Positions 15,133 through 23,059 of a stretch of DNA of 36,269 bases are shown here, in pieces; positions within the stretch are counted from its first letter, which is position 1, and the number at the start of each line of letters is the position of its first letter. The notes under the pieces are model-generated. The model ran no database searches. It saw only the letters and a list, made by a program, of their open reading frames with translations, and was not told the DNA's origin. Made by a program: the position numbers and the translations under genes. Location: positions 1 to 36,269 of the forward strand of contig NZ_AKJS01000150.1 in NCBI RefSeq assembly GCF_000282215.1. Direction: 5' to 3'. The DNA is from Pseudomonas sp. GM21. GTDB taxonomy: Bacteria; Pseudomonadota; Gammaproteobacteria; Pseudomonadales; Pseudomonadaceae.

Positions 15133-16737
15133 TCAAGCAGCCTTCGGGCTGGCGACAATGTGGGTGTGCAGGCGTTTGATGGCATCCAGCGACGATAGGA
15201 TTGCACCCTCCATCCACGCCGGGATGTAGGAGGCATGCTCGCCGGCCAGGACAATTCGGCCGTCAATCTGGCAGAGGTTTTTGTAGTGCTGCTGACGAGA
15301 CTCCTCAGTCCACAAACCATAGCAGCCGTTGGTCCAGGGCACCCGGTGCCAACCAACTGCAATGCCATTCTCGAATTCGCTGGTGTACTGGGGGTGGACT
15401 TGGGCGCCGTACTCGACGGCTTTCTGCACGCGCATTTCCGGTTTCATCGCGGTGAATTCATAGGCATTCGGTCCGAACAGGTATCCTCCCAACAAAACAC
15501 CCTTCCCCGGCTTGCCGTAGTCGGTACTTGGGTAGCTGATCCTACCGATAGGGGTATCGGTGTAGCTAATGCCACCATAGATATGCTCGTCCTGCTCCCA
15601 GAAGCGCCGCTTGAACTGGAGTCCAACTTTCACAGAGGCTTCGTAAGGCACAGCACGGATAGCGTTCATCATGGGTGGGCTGACATCGATCGGCAGTTGA
15701 CCGAGGATCGACAAAGGTAGTGTACAGACGCACCAGTCCGCGGTTTCCTGTAACGGACCGCCAGTGCCATCAGTATTCTGATAAGTCACTGTGACCCCTT
15801 TGTCACCCTGCTGAATTCGAGTGATTTTGGCGTTGTAACGAATGAGATCGCCTACCTGCTTTTCGAAGGCTCGAGCGATCATGTCCATCCCTCCCACAGG
15901 CTGGAAGATGCTGGTCTGAAATTCGTATTCCTGACCCGTTGCAATGCTTTTCCAGAGATTGGAATCGAGCAGGGCCTTACGATCCAGTGGCTCTGATGGC
16001 ACCGCTTCAGGCATCAATCCGCCGCCTACGTCTACTGCGAATCCTCGACGCAGACTCGTCTCGAGCGACTTGCGATAGCTGCTGTTAGCGTCCAGTGCAC
16101 CCCAACTACGCATAACCTCCAGCAAGCGCTCTCGATCTTCTCGAGTCAGGGCCTGATCCAGAGCATTCTGATTGACCGCCTTGCTCAGCAACTCAGCCAC
16201 ATGGCCTTGAAAGTCTGCCTGCACTTCACGATAACGTTGTGGTTTACCGCCGAACGCTTTAGTGGAGTGAACCATGGCGTTGTAGTTGACTTGAACAAAT
16301 GGCTCAAGAGCGACACCGAACTGATGGCAGTAATCAAGCACTGCGTGGTGGTGGTAGGGAATTCGCCATGGGCCAGGGTTCAGGTATAACCCTTTATCAA
16401 ACTGGCAATGCTGAGTAGCCCCTCCCAACTCAGTGAATCGATCGCCTCCACGCAATGTCCAGCAACGACCACCAGGCTTTGCATTAAATTCAAGAACCTT
16501 GACTTTGTAACCCGCTTTACGAAGCTCGAAAGCTGCGGTCATTCCTGCAAGTCCTGCACCTAGAACCAACACACTGGTCCCCATAGGTGCACCGCTTAAT
16601 GCAAATGTGCGGTCGTAGTTTGACTCTGCTGCGAAACTCAGCGAATTCATTGCCTGATACATGGCCGCAGCGCCTGCGGTTACACCGATCCAGTTCAGTA
16701 CTTGGCGTCGAGTTAAAGCCATTCCGTGTTCTTGCAT
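15133..16737 (-). CDS. Tat-exported flavin monoamine oxidase / L-amino acid oxidase family protein
   Basis: 534 residues. A twin-arginine signal is visible (LTRRQVLNWIGV, Arg10-Arg11) followed by a hydrophobic stretch. FAD binding is shown by VLGAGLAGM (58-66), VLEFNAKPGGRCWTL (about 81-95) and the C-terminal LAGEHASYIPAWMEGAILSS. The C-terminal GEH-PAW-GAI-S pattern is nearer to L-amino acid oxidases than to NicA2. ATG 16737 has GAGG seven bases upstream. The family oxidises amines or amino acids to imines and reduces FAD. Next come a cytochrome c and an exported RidA, so electrons likely go to the cytochrome and the imine to RidA. The substrate is unknown; an aromatic amine or amino acid is suggested by the downstream indolepyruvate oxidoreductase. 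Confidence 0.88.
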   Translation of the reverse strand: MQEHGMALTRRQVLNWIGVTAGAAAMYQAMNSLSFAAESNYDRTFALSGAPMGTSVLVLGAGLAGMTAAFELRKAGYKVKVLEFNAKPGGRCWTLRGGDRFTELGGATQHCQFDKGLYLNPGPWRIPYHHHAVLDYCHQFGVALEPFVQVNYNAMVHSTKAFGGKPQRYREVQADFQGHVAELLSKAVNQNALDQALTREDRERLLEVMRSWGALDANSSYRKSLETSLRRGFAVDVGGGLMPEAVPSEPLDRKALLDSNLWKSIATGQEYEFQTSIFQPVGGMDMIARAFEKQVGDLIRYNAKITRIQQGDKGVTVTYQNTDGTGGPLQETADWCVCTLPLSILGQLPIDVSPPMMNAIRAVPYEASVKVGLQFKRRFWEQDEHIYGGISYTDTPIGRISYPSTDYGKPGKGVLLGGYLFGPNAYEFTAMKPEMRVQKAVEYGAQVHPQYTSEFENGIAVGWHRVPWTNGCYGLWTEESRQQHYKNLCQIDGRIVLAGEHASYIPAWMEGAILSSLDAIKRLHTHIVASPKAA

Positions 16738-16798
16738 ATCAATGCCTCATCAGGATAAAAACCAATGGCAATCGAAAATTTCGGCAATTAACGGGCAT

Positions 16799-16842
16799 CG
16801 ACGTTTTCTGTTTAATCTCCTTCAGCAGAAGTGGAAACGTCG
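16799..16842. promoter_or_regulatory. Inverted repeat upstream of the amine oxidase operon
   Basis: CGACGTTT and AAACGTCG are perfect 8-bp arms 28 bases apart, about 60-105 bases before the amine oxidase start, with a smaller CTTC-agca-GAAG pair between them. A regulator site or leader structure is possible. No matching consensus is recognised. Confidence 0.35.
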
Positions 16843-16901
16843 TGCCAACACCGAGACTTTTGAAGACGAATGGCAGAGTGACCGCTTCTTGGGTGACCAA
16901 G

Positions 16902-17003
16902 TTGACAAGCGGACACTGGAATTTATTTTTATTATCAGAAGGCGCTAACTTTTCCTCTTGCTCATATAGTTGAGCACGTAGCGCCTTCGTTATAGTCTTT
17001 TTT
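16902..17003 (+). ncRNA. Candidate small RNA with nested hairpin, own promoter
   Basis: A sigma70-like TTGACA (16902-16907), a 16-base spacer and TATTTT (16924-16929) stand directly before a two-tier hairpin. The outer arms are GAAGGCGCTA (16938-16947) and TAGCGCCTTC (16979-16988). The inner stem is TGCTCA-tatagt-TGAGCA (16959-16976). Six T residues follow at 16998-17003. No coding frame fits. The nine-base gap between stem and T-run weakens the terminator reading. It could instead be a terminator-like or regulatory element of the divergent region. Confidence 0.35.
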
Positions 17004-17024
17004 ATTTAGAATGCTTATGTGATT

Positions 17025-17216
17025 TCAAGCCGGCGATCGCCACATGTAGTACAACACCATTGTTGAAAAAAAGCCGAAGGCCACGCCAGTTGCAAGCGAG
17101 ATTTTGTTCCCCATGACGCAACCGAAAGCACCACCTACAACAATGGATAAAAGTAAAAACAGTGTATCGCCACCCTTAAAATCAGGACGAACAACCAAGC
17201 TCGAAAAACGATGCAC
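17025..17216 (-). CDS. Small two-helix membrane protein of unknown function
   Basis: 63 residues with a GTG start at 17216 and a perfect AGGAGG five bases upstream, which argues for real translation. Two hydrophobic segments are visible, about 18-36 (TLFLLLSIVVGGAFGCVMG) and 43-60 (ATGVAFGFFSTMVLYYMW). I do not recognise a family. It lies between the AraC regulator and the amine oxidase operon on the same strand, and hairpin sequence at 16938-16988 separates it from the oxidase. It could be an accessory of the neighbouring oxidase or an unrelated inner-membrane protein. Confidence 0.55.
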   Translation of the reverse strand: MHRFSSLVVRPDFKGGDTLFLLLSIVVGGAFGCVMGNKISLATGVAFGFFSTMVLYYMWRSPA

Positions 17217-17350
17217 AAAAGCCTCCTACATCAGTGACAATCAGGTAAAGATGTTCAGATGTAAGCTGACTGTATCGCTTGCCCTATCTGTTGGATTGTA
17301 CGTTTGTAGGTGATGGTGTTTTTAATCAAATATCGGTGTACGTCGTGCGA

Positions 17351-18376
17351 TTAGATCGGTGCGTTGCCCGGGCGCCTATACGCCCCTGGTGTACTGCCTG
17401 TCCAGCCACGAAACGCACGGTGAAACACGGCGTTGGAGTCAAAGCCTAAACCCAAGGCGATATGGCTGATAGAGAGGTCGGTGTGTATGAGCTGCTGCAC
17501 GGCGATATCCCGACGCAACGCATCCTTGACCATCTGGTAACTAGTGCCCTCCTCCTTGAGTCGGCGCGTTAACGTGCGGGTGGAGAGCAACAATGCATTG
17601 GCTGCGCTTTGGATGCTGTCGTCACGCTTGAGGTTTGTGAGCAAATACTGACGAACCTGCTGCGCCACCAGACGTTCCTTCAAGGTGGTGAACAGCCAGT
17701 AGCGCGGAGCTACCTGCAGGAACGGCAGCAGCTCCGCCTTGCTGCGGCGAAACTGCGTATCTGCCCACTCCACACCAAAGCACAACGCCGTGCAGGGCTG
17801 ATCAAAGCTGATCGGCGCGGGAAATATATGCATATATTCCGCGGCGTACACAGGCTTGGCAAAGGAGAACATCACACTGTGAAGCGGAATTTCCTGGCCG
17901 GCCAGCCACGACGCGACTCCGTGGGCCAGTTTCATCATCAGCTCATGCCCCCAGCGTTGTGCGTTGGCTGTGGAGTCGCGCGCCTCCAGGGAAATCACCA
18001 CCTGACCCGACTTTTCTCTGTAGTCGAGCTGATAGTCATCGAGCAGCAAGTTCCAGAATCGAGTGAAGCGGTACATGGCTTTGCCCAAGGAGCTTGCATC
18101 AAGCAGGCTCGAGCATAGGTATTTGAGGGTGCCGCTACGAATACGACGGGAGAATTGCCCCATCACCTCGTCATCCGTACCCAATGCCACCTGCTGATAC
18201 AAGCGCACGAATTGATCGTAAGTCACCCGTGCACCTGGCGCCTCCAGTAAGTGGGTTGCAATGCCCGCTGCACTGACGAAGGTCTGAATGTCAGCGGCAC
18301 TGCTGATGTTCAACGCCCCTTGTAAAAGCCCCTGAACGAAGGTCATGGGCAACGTGTTGTCCACTGGATGATCCAC
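17351..18376 (-). CDS. AraC-family regulator with Arabinose_bd-type N-terminal domain
   Basis: 341 residues from GTG 18376, chosen because AGAGGAG lies eight bases upstream; the longer frame from 18397 would put that site inside the gene. The N-terminal two thirds resemble the OruR-type ligand-binding domain of long AraC regulators. The C-terminal double helix-turn-helix is complete: SAANALLLSTRTLTRRLKEE and ISHIALGLGFDSNAVFHRAF, ending GSTPGAYRR. It diverges from mmsA, the position MmsR holds in P. aeruginosa, although MmsR is shorter. It probably activates the valine-catabolic operon through the element at 18416-18562. The matching element at 27611-27747 suggests it also controls the ActP pair. 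The ligand is unknown; 3-hydroxyisobutyrate or a CoA-pathway intermediate is a guess. Confidence 0.85.
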   Translation of the reverse strand: MDHPVDNTLPMTFVQGLLQGALNISSAADIQTFVSAAGIATHLLEAPGARVTYDQFVRLYQQVALGTDDEVMGQFSRRIRSGTLKYLCSSLLDASSLGKAMYRFTRFWNLLLDDYQLDYREKSGQVVISLEARDSTANAQRWGHELMMKLAHGVASWLAGQEIPLHSVMFSFAKPVYAAEYMHIFPAPISFDQPCTALCFGVEWADTQFRRSKAELLPFLQVAPRYWLFTTLKERLVAQQVRQYLLTNLKRDDSIQSAANALLLSTRTLTRRLKEEGTSYQMVKDALRRDIAVQQLIHTDLSISHIALGLGFDSNAVFHRAFRGWTGSTPGAYRRPGNAPI

Positions 18377-18415
18377 CTGCTTCGCTCCTCTGAGCACAAC
18401 TGAACTGGCGTGATA

Positions 18416-18478
18416 TGCAAACTAATCGGCGGATCGGGTTATTTCAAGCCCGATGGTGCGCTGGCTAAGCTAGGCCCA
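18416..18478 (+). repeat. 63-bp promoter element, copy 1 (before mmsA)
   Basis: This block begins TGCAAACTAATCGGCGG and ends CTGGCTAAGCTAGGCCCA. It matches 27611-27673 without gaps at 54 of 63 positions: 32/33 at the start, 5/12 in the middle and 17/18 at the end. A companion block with GGCCGTTAATGCAAAT lies at 18538-18562. It lies 40 bases from the AraC start and about 210 before mmsA. Two conserved blocks around a variable core are typical of a regulator site plus promoter. Confidence 0.8.
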
Positions 18479-18537
18479 TATCGCGAATCAAAGCAACCTT
18501 GATCGAAAAACGGCTTGAACTAACCCTCAAAAAAAGT

Positions 18538-18562
18538 GGCCGTTAATGCAAATCAATGGAGG
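18538..18562 (+). promoter_or_regulatory. Second conserved block before mmsA
   Basis: Matches 27723-27747 at 20 of 25 positions (shared core TAATGCAAAT). Its TGCAAATCAATGGAGG partly repeats the TGCAAACTAATCGGCGG of the upstream element, so the two may be paired binding sites. The block lies 122 bases after the start of the first, against 112 at the other promoter, a difference of about one helical turn. Confidence 0.55.
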
Positions 18563-18688
18563 CCGCAGCGCCTTTGTTCAGCCTTCGTTAGATCAAGAAA
18601 AGTCCTCAGATTTTGCCACCAACCAAGGACCGGCAAACCGATCATCCCACCTGATAACAAGGGCCTCATCGCCCCGGAAGAAAAAACA

Positions 18689-20197
18689 ATGGCTGACAAT
18701 AGCGTCCCAACCGTAAAGCTGCTGATCAACGGCAAGCTGGTCGAATCCAAAACCACTCAATGGCGTGATGTGGTCAATCCGGCTACCCAGGAAGTGTTGG
18801 CCCGAGTGCCCTTTGCCACCACCGACGAAATGAACGCCGCCGTTTCCAGCGCTAAGGAAGCCTTCAAGACTTGGCGCAAAACGCCAATAGGCGTCCGCTC
18901 CCGAGTATTCCTCAAGTATCAGCAGTTGATCCGCGAAAACATGAAGGAACTGGCGGCGATTCTCACGGCCGAACAAGGCAAAACACTGCCGGATGCAGAG
19001 GGGGATGTGTTCCGCGGCCTGGAAGTGGTCGAGCATGCCGCCAGCATCGGCAACTTGCAGCTGGGTGAACTGGCCAATAACGTGGCCGGTGGTGTGGACA
19101 CCTACACCTTGCTGCAACCGTTGGGTGTCTGCGCTGGTATTACCCCATTCAACTTCCCCGCGATGATCCCGCTGTGGATGTTTCCAATGGCCATTGCTAC
19201 CGGCAATACCTTCATCCTTAAGCCCTCCGAGCAGGACCCGATGGTCACGATGCGCCTGGCAGAACTGGCGATGGAAGCCGGCGTTCCACCAGGCGTACTC
19301 AACGTGATTCACGGTGGTGTGGAAGCAGTCAACTTGATCTGCGATCACCCCGATATCAAGGCCGTTTCCTTTGTCGGTTCGACCAAGGTCGGTACACACG
19401 TTTACAACCGCGCCACGTTCAACGGCAAACGTGCACAGTGCATGATGGGCGCGAAGAACCATGCAATCGTCCTGCCCGATGCGAACAAGCAGCAGACGCT
19501 GAACAATTTGCTTGGCGCTGCATTCGGTGCGGCCGGCCAACGCTGCATGGCCCTGCCTGTTGTGATCCTGGTCGGCGAAGCGCAGAGCTGGCTGCCAGAC
19601 CTCATCGAAAAAACCAAAGGCCTGAAGATCAGCGGCGGCGCCGAGCCTGGCACCGATATTGGCCCGGTGGTGTCCTGTTCGGCACTGGATCGAATCAGCA
19701 GCCTCATCGCCACTGGCGTTGAGCAGGGCGCAACGCTTGTGCTGGATGGCCGCAATCCAGAGATTGCGGGCTATGCCCAAGGCAACTTTATCGGGCCGAC
19801 CATCTTTTCCGACGTCACCACAGAAATGGCCATCTACCGAGAGGAAATCTTCGGTCCGGTGCTCTGTGTATTGCATGCCGATACCCTGAATGATGCCATC
19901 GAGCTGATCAATGCCAACCCAAATGGTAACGGCACTGCCCTCTTCACCCGCTCAGGCGCGGCTGCCCGACACTTCCAAGAGGAAATTGATGTCGGTCAGG
20001 TCGGGATCAACGTGCCGATCCCGGTCCCAGTCCCACTGTTTTCCTTCAGTGGCTCACGCGCGTCCAAGCTCGGCGACTTGGGTCCGTACGGCAAGCAAGT
20101 GGTGCAGTTCTATACCCAGACCAAGACCATCACCGAACGCTGGTTCGATGAAGACGAGGTCAGCGGCCCAGTCAACACCACCATCACTCTGAAATGA
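18689..20197 (+). CDS. mmsA: CoA-acylating methylmalonate-semialdehyde dehydrogenase
   Basis: 502 residues from ATG 18689 (MADNSVPTVKLLINGK), close to the 497-505 of known MmsA. The in-frame extension to 18536 would run into the promoter element and is rejected. It is an aldehyde dehydrogenase fold with nucleophile Cys in AAGQRCMALPV, VSFVGSTKVG in the cofactor region and EEIFGPVL. The QCMMGAKNHAIVLPDA segment is characteristic of MmsA. The enzyme converts methylmalonate semialdehyde to propionyl-CoA with NAD+ and CoA, the last step of valine breakdown. It is first in an operon with the four upstream steps and is divergent from an AraC regulator. Cytoplasmic. Confidence 0.95.
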   Translation: MADNSVPTVKLLINGKLVESKTTQWRDVVNPATQEVLARVPFATTDEMNAAVSSAKEAFKTWRKTPIGVRSRVFLKYQQLIRENMKELAAILTAEQGKTLPDAEGDVFRGLEVVEHAASIGNLQLGELANNVAGGVDTYTLLQPLGVCAGITPFNFPAMIPLWMFPMAIATGNTFILKPSEQDPMVTMRLAELAMEAGVPPGVLNVIHGGVEAVNLICDHPDIKAVSFVGSTKVGTHVYNRATFNGKRAQCMMGAKNHAIVLPDANKQQTLNNLLGAAFGAAGQRCMALPVVILVGEAQSWLPDLIEKTKGLKISGGAEPGTDIGPVVSCSALDRISSLIATGVEQGATLVLDGRNPEIAGYAQGNFIGPTIFSDVTTEMAIYREEIFGPVLCVLHADTLNDAIELINANPNGNGTALFTRSGAAARHFQEEIDVGQVGINVPIPVPVPLFSFSGSRASKLGDLGPYGKQVVQFYTQTKTITERWFDEDEVSGPVNTTITLK

Positions 20198-20202
20198 AGC
20201 AA

Positions 20203-20231
20203 CAGGCCGGCGCCATTTGCGCGCCGGCCTG
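20203..20231 (+). other. GC-rich intercistronic hairpin after mmsA
   Basis: CAGGCCGGCGC-catttgc-GCGCCGGCCTG is a perfect 11-bp stem in the 51-base gap between mmsA and the hydratase. No T-run follows. It probably stabilises the upstream mRNA or partly attenuates downstream expression. Confidence 0.7.
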
Positions 20232-20248
20232 ATCTGGGAGTCTGCGTC

Positions 20249-21022
20249 ATGCAATTTGAAACTCTGCTGTTGGAAATCCACGAACGCGTTGGCCTGATCA
20301 CCCTGAATCGGCCGAAGTCACTTAATGCCATCAATAGTCAGGTGATCGCAGAGCTGAACCAAGCCTTGGACCACCTGGAAAAAGACCCGGCAATTGGCTG
20401 CATGGTCATCACCGGGTCCACAAAAGCCTTCGCCGCGGGTGCGGATATTAAAGAGATGGTGGAGTTCACCTATCCCCAAGTGTTCCTCGATGATTTCTTC
20501 TCTGCTGCCGACCGTATCGCCAGCCGACGCAAGCCGTTGATCGCTGCTGTTGCCGGCTATGCCTTGGGGGGCGGTTGCGAACTGGCACTGATGTGCGACT
20601 TCATCTATGCCGCCGACAACGTCCGCTTCGGTCTGCCGGAAATCACATTGGGTGTGCTTCCAGGAATCGGTGGCACACAACGTCTTGCCCGCGCAGTGGG
20701 TAAGGCCAAAGCCATGGAAATGTGCATGAGCGGTCGCCAAATGGACGCCGAAGAGGCCGAGCGGTCTGGCCTAGTCGCCCGCATTTTACCGGTCGACAGC
20801 CTGCTGGACGAAACGCTCAAGACCGCCAGGGCGATTGCTGAGCGGTCGCTGCCGGCGACCATGCTGGTGAAGGAAAGCGTCAACCGGGCCTTCGAGTCCA
20901 GCTTGAGCGAAGGCGTGCGCTTCGAACGTCGGGTATTCCACTCAATCTTCGCCACAGCAGATCAGAAGGAAGGCATGGCAGCCTTCGTCGAAAAGCGTCC
21001 AGCACAGTTCAAGCACTGCTGA
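20249..21022 (+). CDS. Enoyl-CoA hydratase (probable methacrylyl-CoA hydratase)
   Basis: 257 residues, a standard crotonase. AFAAGADIKEM forms part of the oxyanion/CoA pocket, GGGCELALMCD carries the first catalytic Glu, and GLPEITLGVLPGIGGTQRL the second. Both glutamates are present, so it should hydrate enoyl-CoA rather than only isomerise. GGGAG precedes ATG 20249. Within this operon it would hydrate methacrylyl-CoA to 3-hydroxyisobutyryl-CoA. The sequence itself cannot separate this from general short-chain enoyl-CoA hydratases such as PaaF or FadB-like proteins. Confidence 0.92.
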   Translation: MQFETLLLEIHERVGLITLNRPKSLNAINSQVIAELNQALDHLEKDPAIGCMVITGSTKAFAAGADIKEMVEFTYPQVFLDDFFSAADRIASRRKPLIAAVAGYALGGGCELALMCDFIYAADNVRFGLPEITLGVLPGIGGTQRLARAVGKAKAMEMCMSGRQMDAEEAERSGLVARILPVDSLLDETLKTARAIAERSLPATMLVKESVNRAFESSLSEGVRFERRVFHSIFATADQKEGMAAFVEKRPAQFKHC

Positions 21023-21048
21023 CACCCGCCCATTAACAAGGAATCACC

Positions 21049-21939
21049 ATGAAAATTGGCTTCGTAGGACTCGGCAACATGGGTGGGCCAATGGCCCTGA
21101 ACCTGATCAAAGCTGGCCATGTAGTAACCGTATTCGACTTGTCGGCAGCCTCACTGGCGCGTCTGGTTGAGGCAGGGGCCGCGGCCGCGGAATCTCCAGC
21201 TGCCATCGCCCAAGGCGACGTAGAGCTGATCATCACCATGCTGCCCGCTGCTGCACATGTGAAATCCGTTTACCTGGGCGCCGAAGGCATTTTGGCTCAC
21301 GTCCGCCCCGGGGTTTTTCTGATCGATTGTTCGACTATTGATCCACGCACTGCTCGTGAAGTGGCCAAGCAGGCGTTCGGAAATGGTAATCCAATGCTCG
21401 ACGCTCCCGTCTCCGGCGGAACCGGTGGCGCAAGTGCCGGGACCTTGACCTTTATGGTGGGTGGTTCAAGCGCTGACTTCGACCGTACTTGGCCGATTTT
21501 GGCGGCGATGGGCAAGAACATCGTGCACTGCGGCGATTCCGGCAACGGCCAAGTCGCCAAGGTTGCCAACAACATGCTGCTCGGTGTCTCGATGATTGCA
21601 GTTTCCGAGGCCATGGCGCTTGGCGTTTCTCTGGGGATGGACGCTGGTGTGTTGGCCAGCATCATCAATACTTCCAGCGGTCGCTGCTGGAGTTCGGACA
21701 CCTACAACCCCTTCCCTGGCGTACTTGAAAACGCGCCTGCGGCTCGTGGATACACCGGCGGCTTTGGCACCGACCTGATGCTCAAAGACTTGGGACTTGC
21801 CAGCGAAGCGGCCCAACAGATCGGCCAACCGGTCCTCCTTGGTGCGTTTGCCCAGCAGCTCTATCAAAGCTTCAGCGCACAAGGCAATGGCAGCCTGGAT
21901 TTCTCCGCCATCATTAACATGTATCGCAAGGGCGCCTGA
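21049..21939 (+). CDS. mmsB: 3-hydroxyisobutyrate dehydrogenase
   Basis: 296 residues, the usual length. The N-terminal Rossmann motif is GFVGLGNMGGPMA, the substrate loop is DAPVSGGTGGASAGTLTFMVGG, and the catalytic Lys is in GNGQVAKVANNM. SGRCWSSDTYNP is typical of HIBADH as opposed to tartronate semialdehyde reductase. AAGGA precedes ATG 21049 by six bases. It oxidises 3-hydroxyisobutyrate to methylmalonate semialdehyde with NAD+, the substrate of MmsA. It lies only two bases from the next gene, showing tight operon structure. Confidence 0.95.
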   Translation: MKIGFVGLGNMGGPMALNLIKAGHVVTVFDLSAASLARLVEAGAAAAESPAAIAQGDVELIITMLPAAAHVKSVYLGAEGILAHVRPGVFLIDCSTIDPRTAREVAKQAFGNGNPMLDAPVSGGTGGASAGTLTFMVGGSSADFDRTWPILAAMGKNIVHCGDSGNGQVAKVANNMLLGVSMIAVSEAMALGVSLGMDAGVLASIINTSSGRCWSSDTYNPFPGVLENAPAARGYTGGFGTDLMLKDLGLASEAAQQIGQPVLLGAFAQQLYQSFSAQGNGSLDFSAIINMYRKGA

Positions 21940-21941
21940 AC

Positions 21942-23036
21942 ATGAGTGATGTCGAAGCGTCTGTTCTGGCTGCAGTACGCAACCGCATCGGCCACCTGAC
22001 ACTGAATCGTCCGGGCGGTCTCAATGCGTTGACGCTGCCTATGGTCCGTCTGCTCCAGCAGCACCTGCGAACCTGGGAGCAGGACCCGAACGTAGTTGCC
22101 GTGGTATTACGCGCAGCGGGAGAGAAAGCATTTTGCGCTGGCGGAGACATCCGCATGCTTTACGAAAGCCATATGTCAGGTAACGGTCTGCATGAGCTTT
22201 TTCTCGAAGAAGAATATGCGCTCGACGAATACATCCATAACTACTCAAAGCCCCTTCTAGCCTTAATCGATGGTTTGGTTCTCGGAGGGGGCATGGGGTT
22301 GGTGCAGGGGGCAACCCTGCGGGTTATCACCGAACGCACGCGCATGGGCATGCCCGAGGTGGGTATTGGATTTTTCCCCGACGTCGCTGCCAGCTATTTT
22401 CTGCCACGTTTGCCTGGCGAGTTGGGGATTTATCTGGGGGTCACCGGAATCCAGATACGCGCCGCAGATGCCCTTTATGCAGGCCTGGCCGACTGGTGTA
22501 TCACCAGTTCCCAGATCCCCGAACTGGATCATTGTCTCAACAACATGAGTTGGACAGACCAGCCACTATCGGCCTTGCAAGCGCTACTCGCCACACTGGG
22601 CGTCAACAAGTTCCCAGGTTCGGAGCTCAAGGCGATGCAGCCCGCCATAGACCGGCACTTCGCTGAACCTGATCTTGCCTCGATTCGTGCGGCACTCCTG
22701 GCAGAGCCCTCTCCCCAGTTCCAAGACTGGGCAGAAGAAACCGTTGATGTACTGGACAGCCGCTCTCCGCTGGCAATGGCCGTCACTCTGGAATTATTAC
22801 GCCGTGGTCGGAATTTGTCCCTGAGCGAATGTTTTGCCCAGGAACTGCATCTGGATTACCAGTGGTTCGACAAAGGCGATCTGATGGAAGGCGTACGTGC
22901 CCTGATCATCGACAAGGACAAGAACCCGGCCTGGAATCCACCGACCTTGGCTGAGCTTGACCCGGCACGGGTAGAAGCATTTTTCAGTGATTTCAAGTCC
23001 ACCACCTGCGCGCCACAGCGGCTTGTCACTGTTTGA
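21942..23036 (+). CDS. 3-hydroxyisobutyryl-CoA hydrolase (enoyl-CoA hydratase/isomerase family)
   Basis: 364 residues, the length of the HIBCH subgroup (about 350-380) and longer than simple crotonases. FCAGGDIRMLYE, LVLGGGMGLVQG and GMPEVGIGFFPDVAASYFL are HIBCH features. A C-terminal extension contains EGVRALIIDKDKNPAW, where the mammalian and bacterial hydrolases have the same ending. It splits CoA from 3-hydroxyisobutyryl-CoA, which releases free 3-hydroxyisobutyrate for MmsB and drains toxic methacrylyl-CoA. It is placed between mmsB and the acyl-CoA dehydrogenase. Confidence 0.92.
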   Translation: MSDVEASVLAAVRNRIGHLTLNRPGGLNALTLPMVRLLQQHLRTWEQDPNVVAVVLRAAGEKAFCAGGDIRMLYESHMSGNGLHELFLEEEYALDEYIHNYSKPLLALIDGLVLGGGMGLVQGATLRVITERTRMGMPEVGIGFFPDVAASYFLPRLPGELGIYLGVTGIQIRAADALYAGLADWCITSSQIPELDHCLNNMSWTDQPLSALQALLATLGVNKFPGSELKAMQPAIDRHFAEPDLASIRAALLAEPSPQFQDWAEETVDVLDSRSPLAMAVTLELLRRGRNLSLSECFAQELHLDYQWFDKGDLMEGVRALIIDKDKNPAWNPPTLAELDPARVEAFFSDFKSTTCAPQRLVTV

Positions 23037-23059
23037 CCCCTTGATAAGAGAGATACCCG

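Noticed and set aside
15133..16737. Assignment as nicotine oxidoreductase NicA2
   Set aside because: The Tat signal and adjacent cytochrome are similar, but the C-terminal GEHASYIPAW pattern is closer to L-amino acid oxidases and no other nicotine pathway genes are present.
16661..16973. Plus-strand frames at 16587-16973 and 16661-16948
   Set aside because: They begin inside the antisense of the amine oxidase and run through the inverted repeat and hairpin. No ribosome-binding site supports them.
18593..19876. 427-codon open frame antisense to mmsA
   Set aside because: Its composition reflects the complementary strand of a GC-rich gene. No recognisable domain is present, while mmsA is unmistakable.
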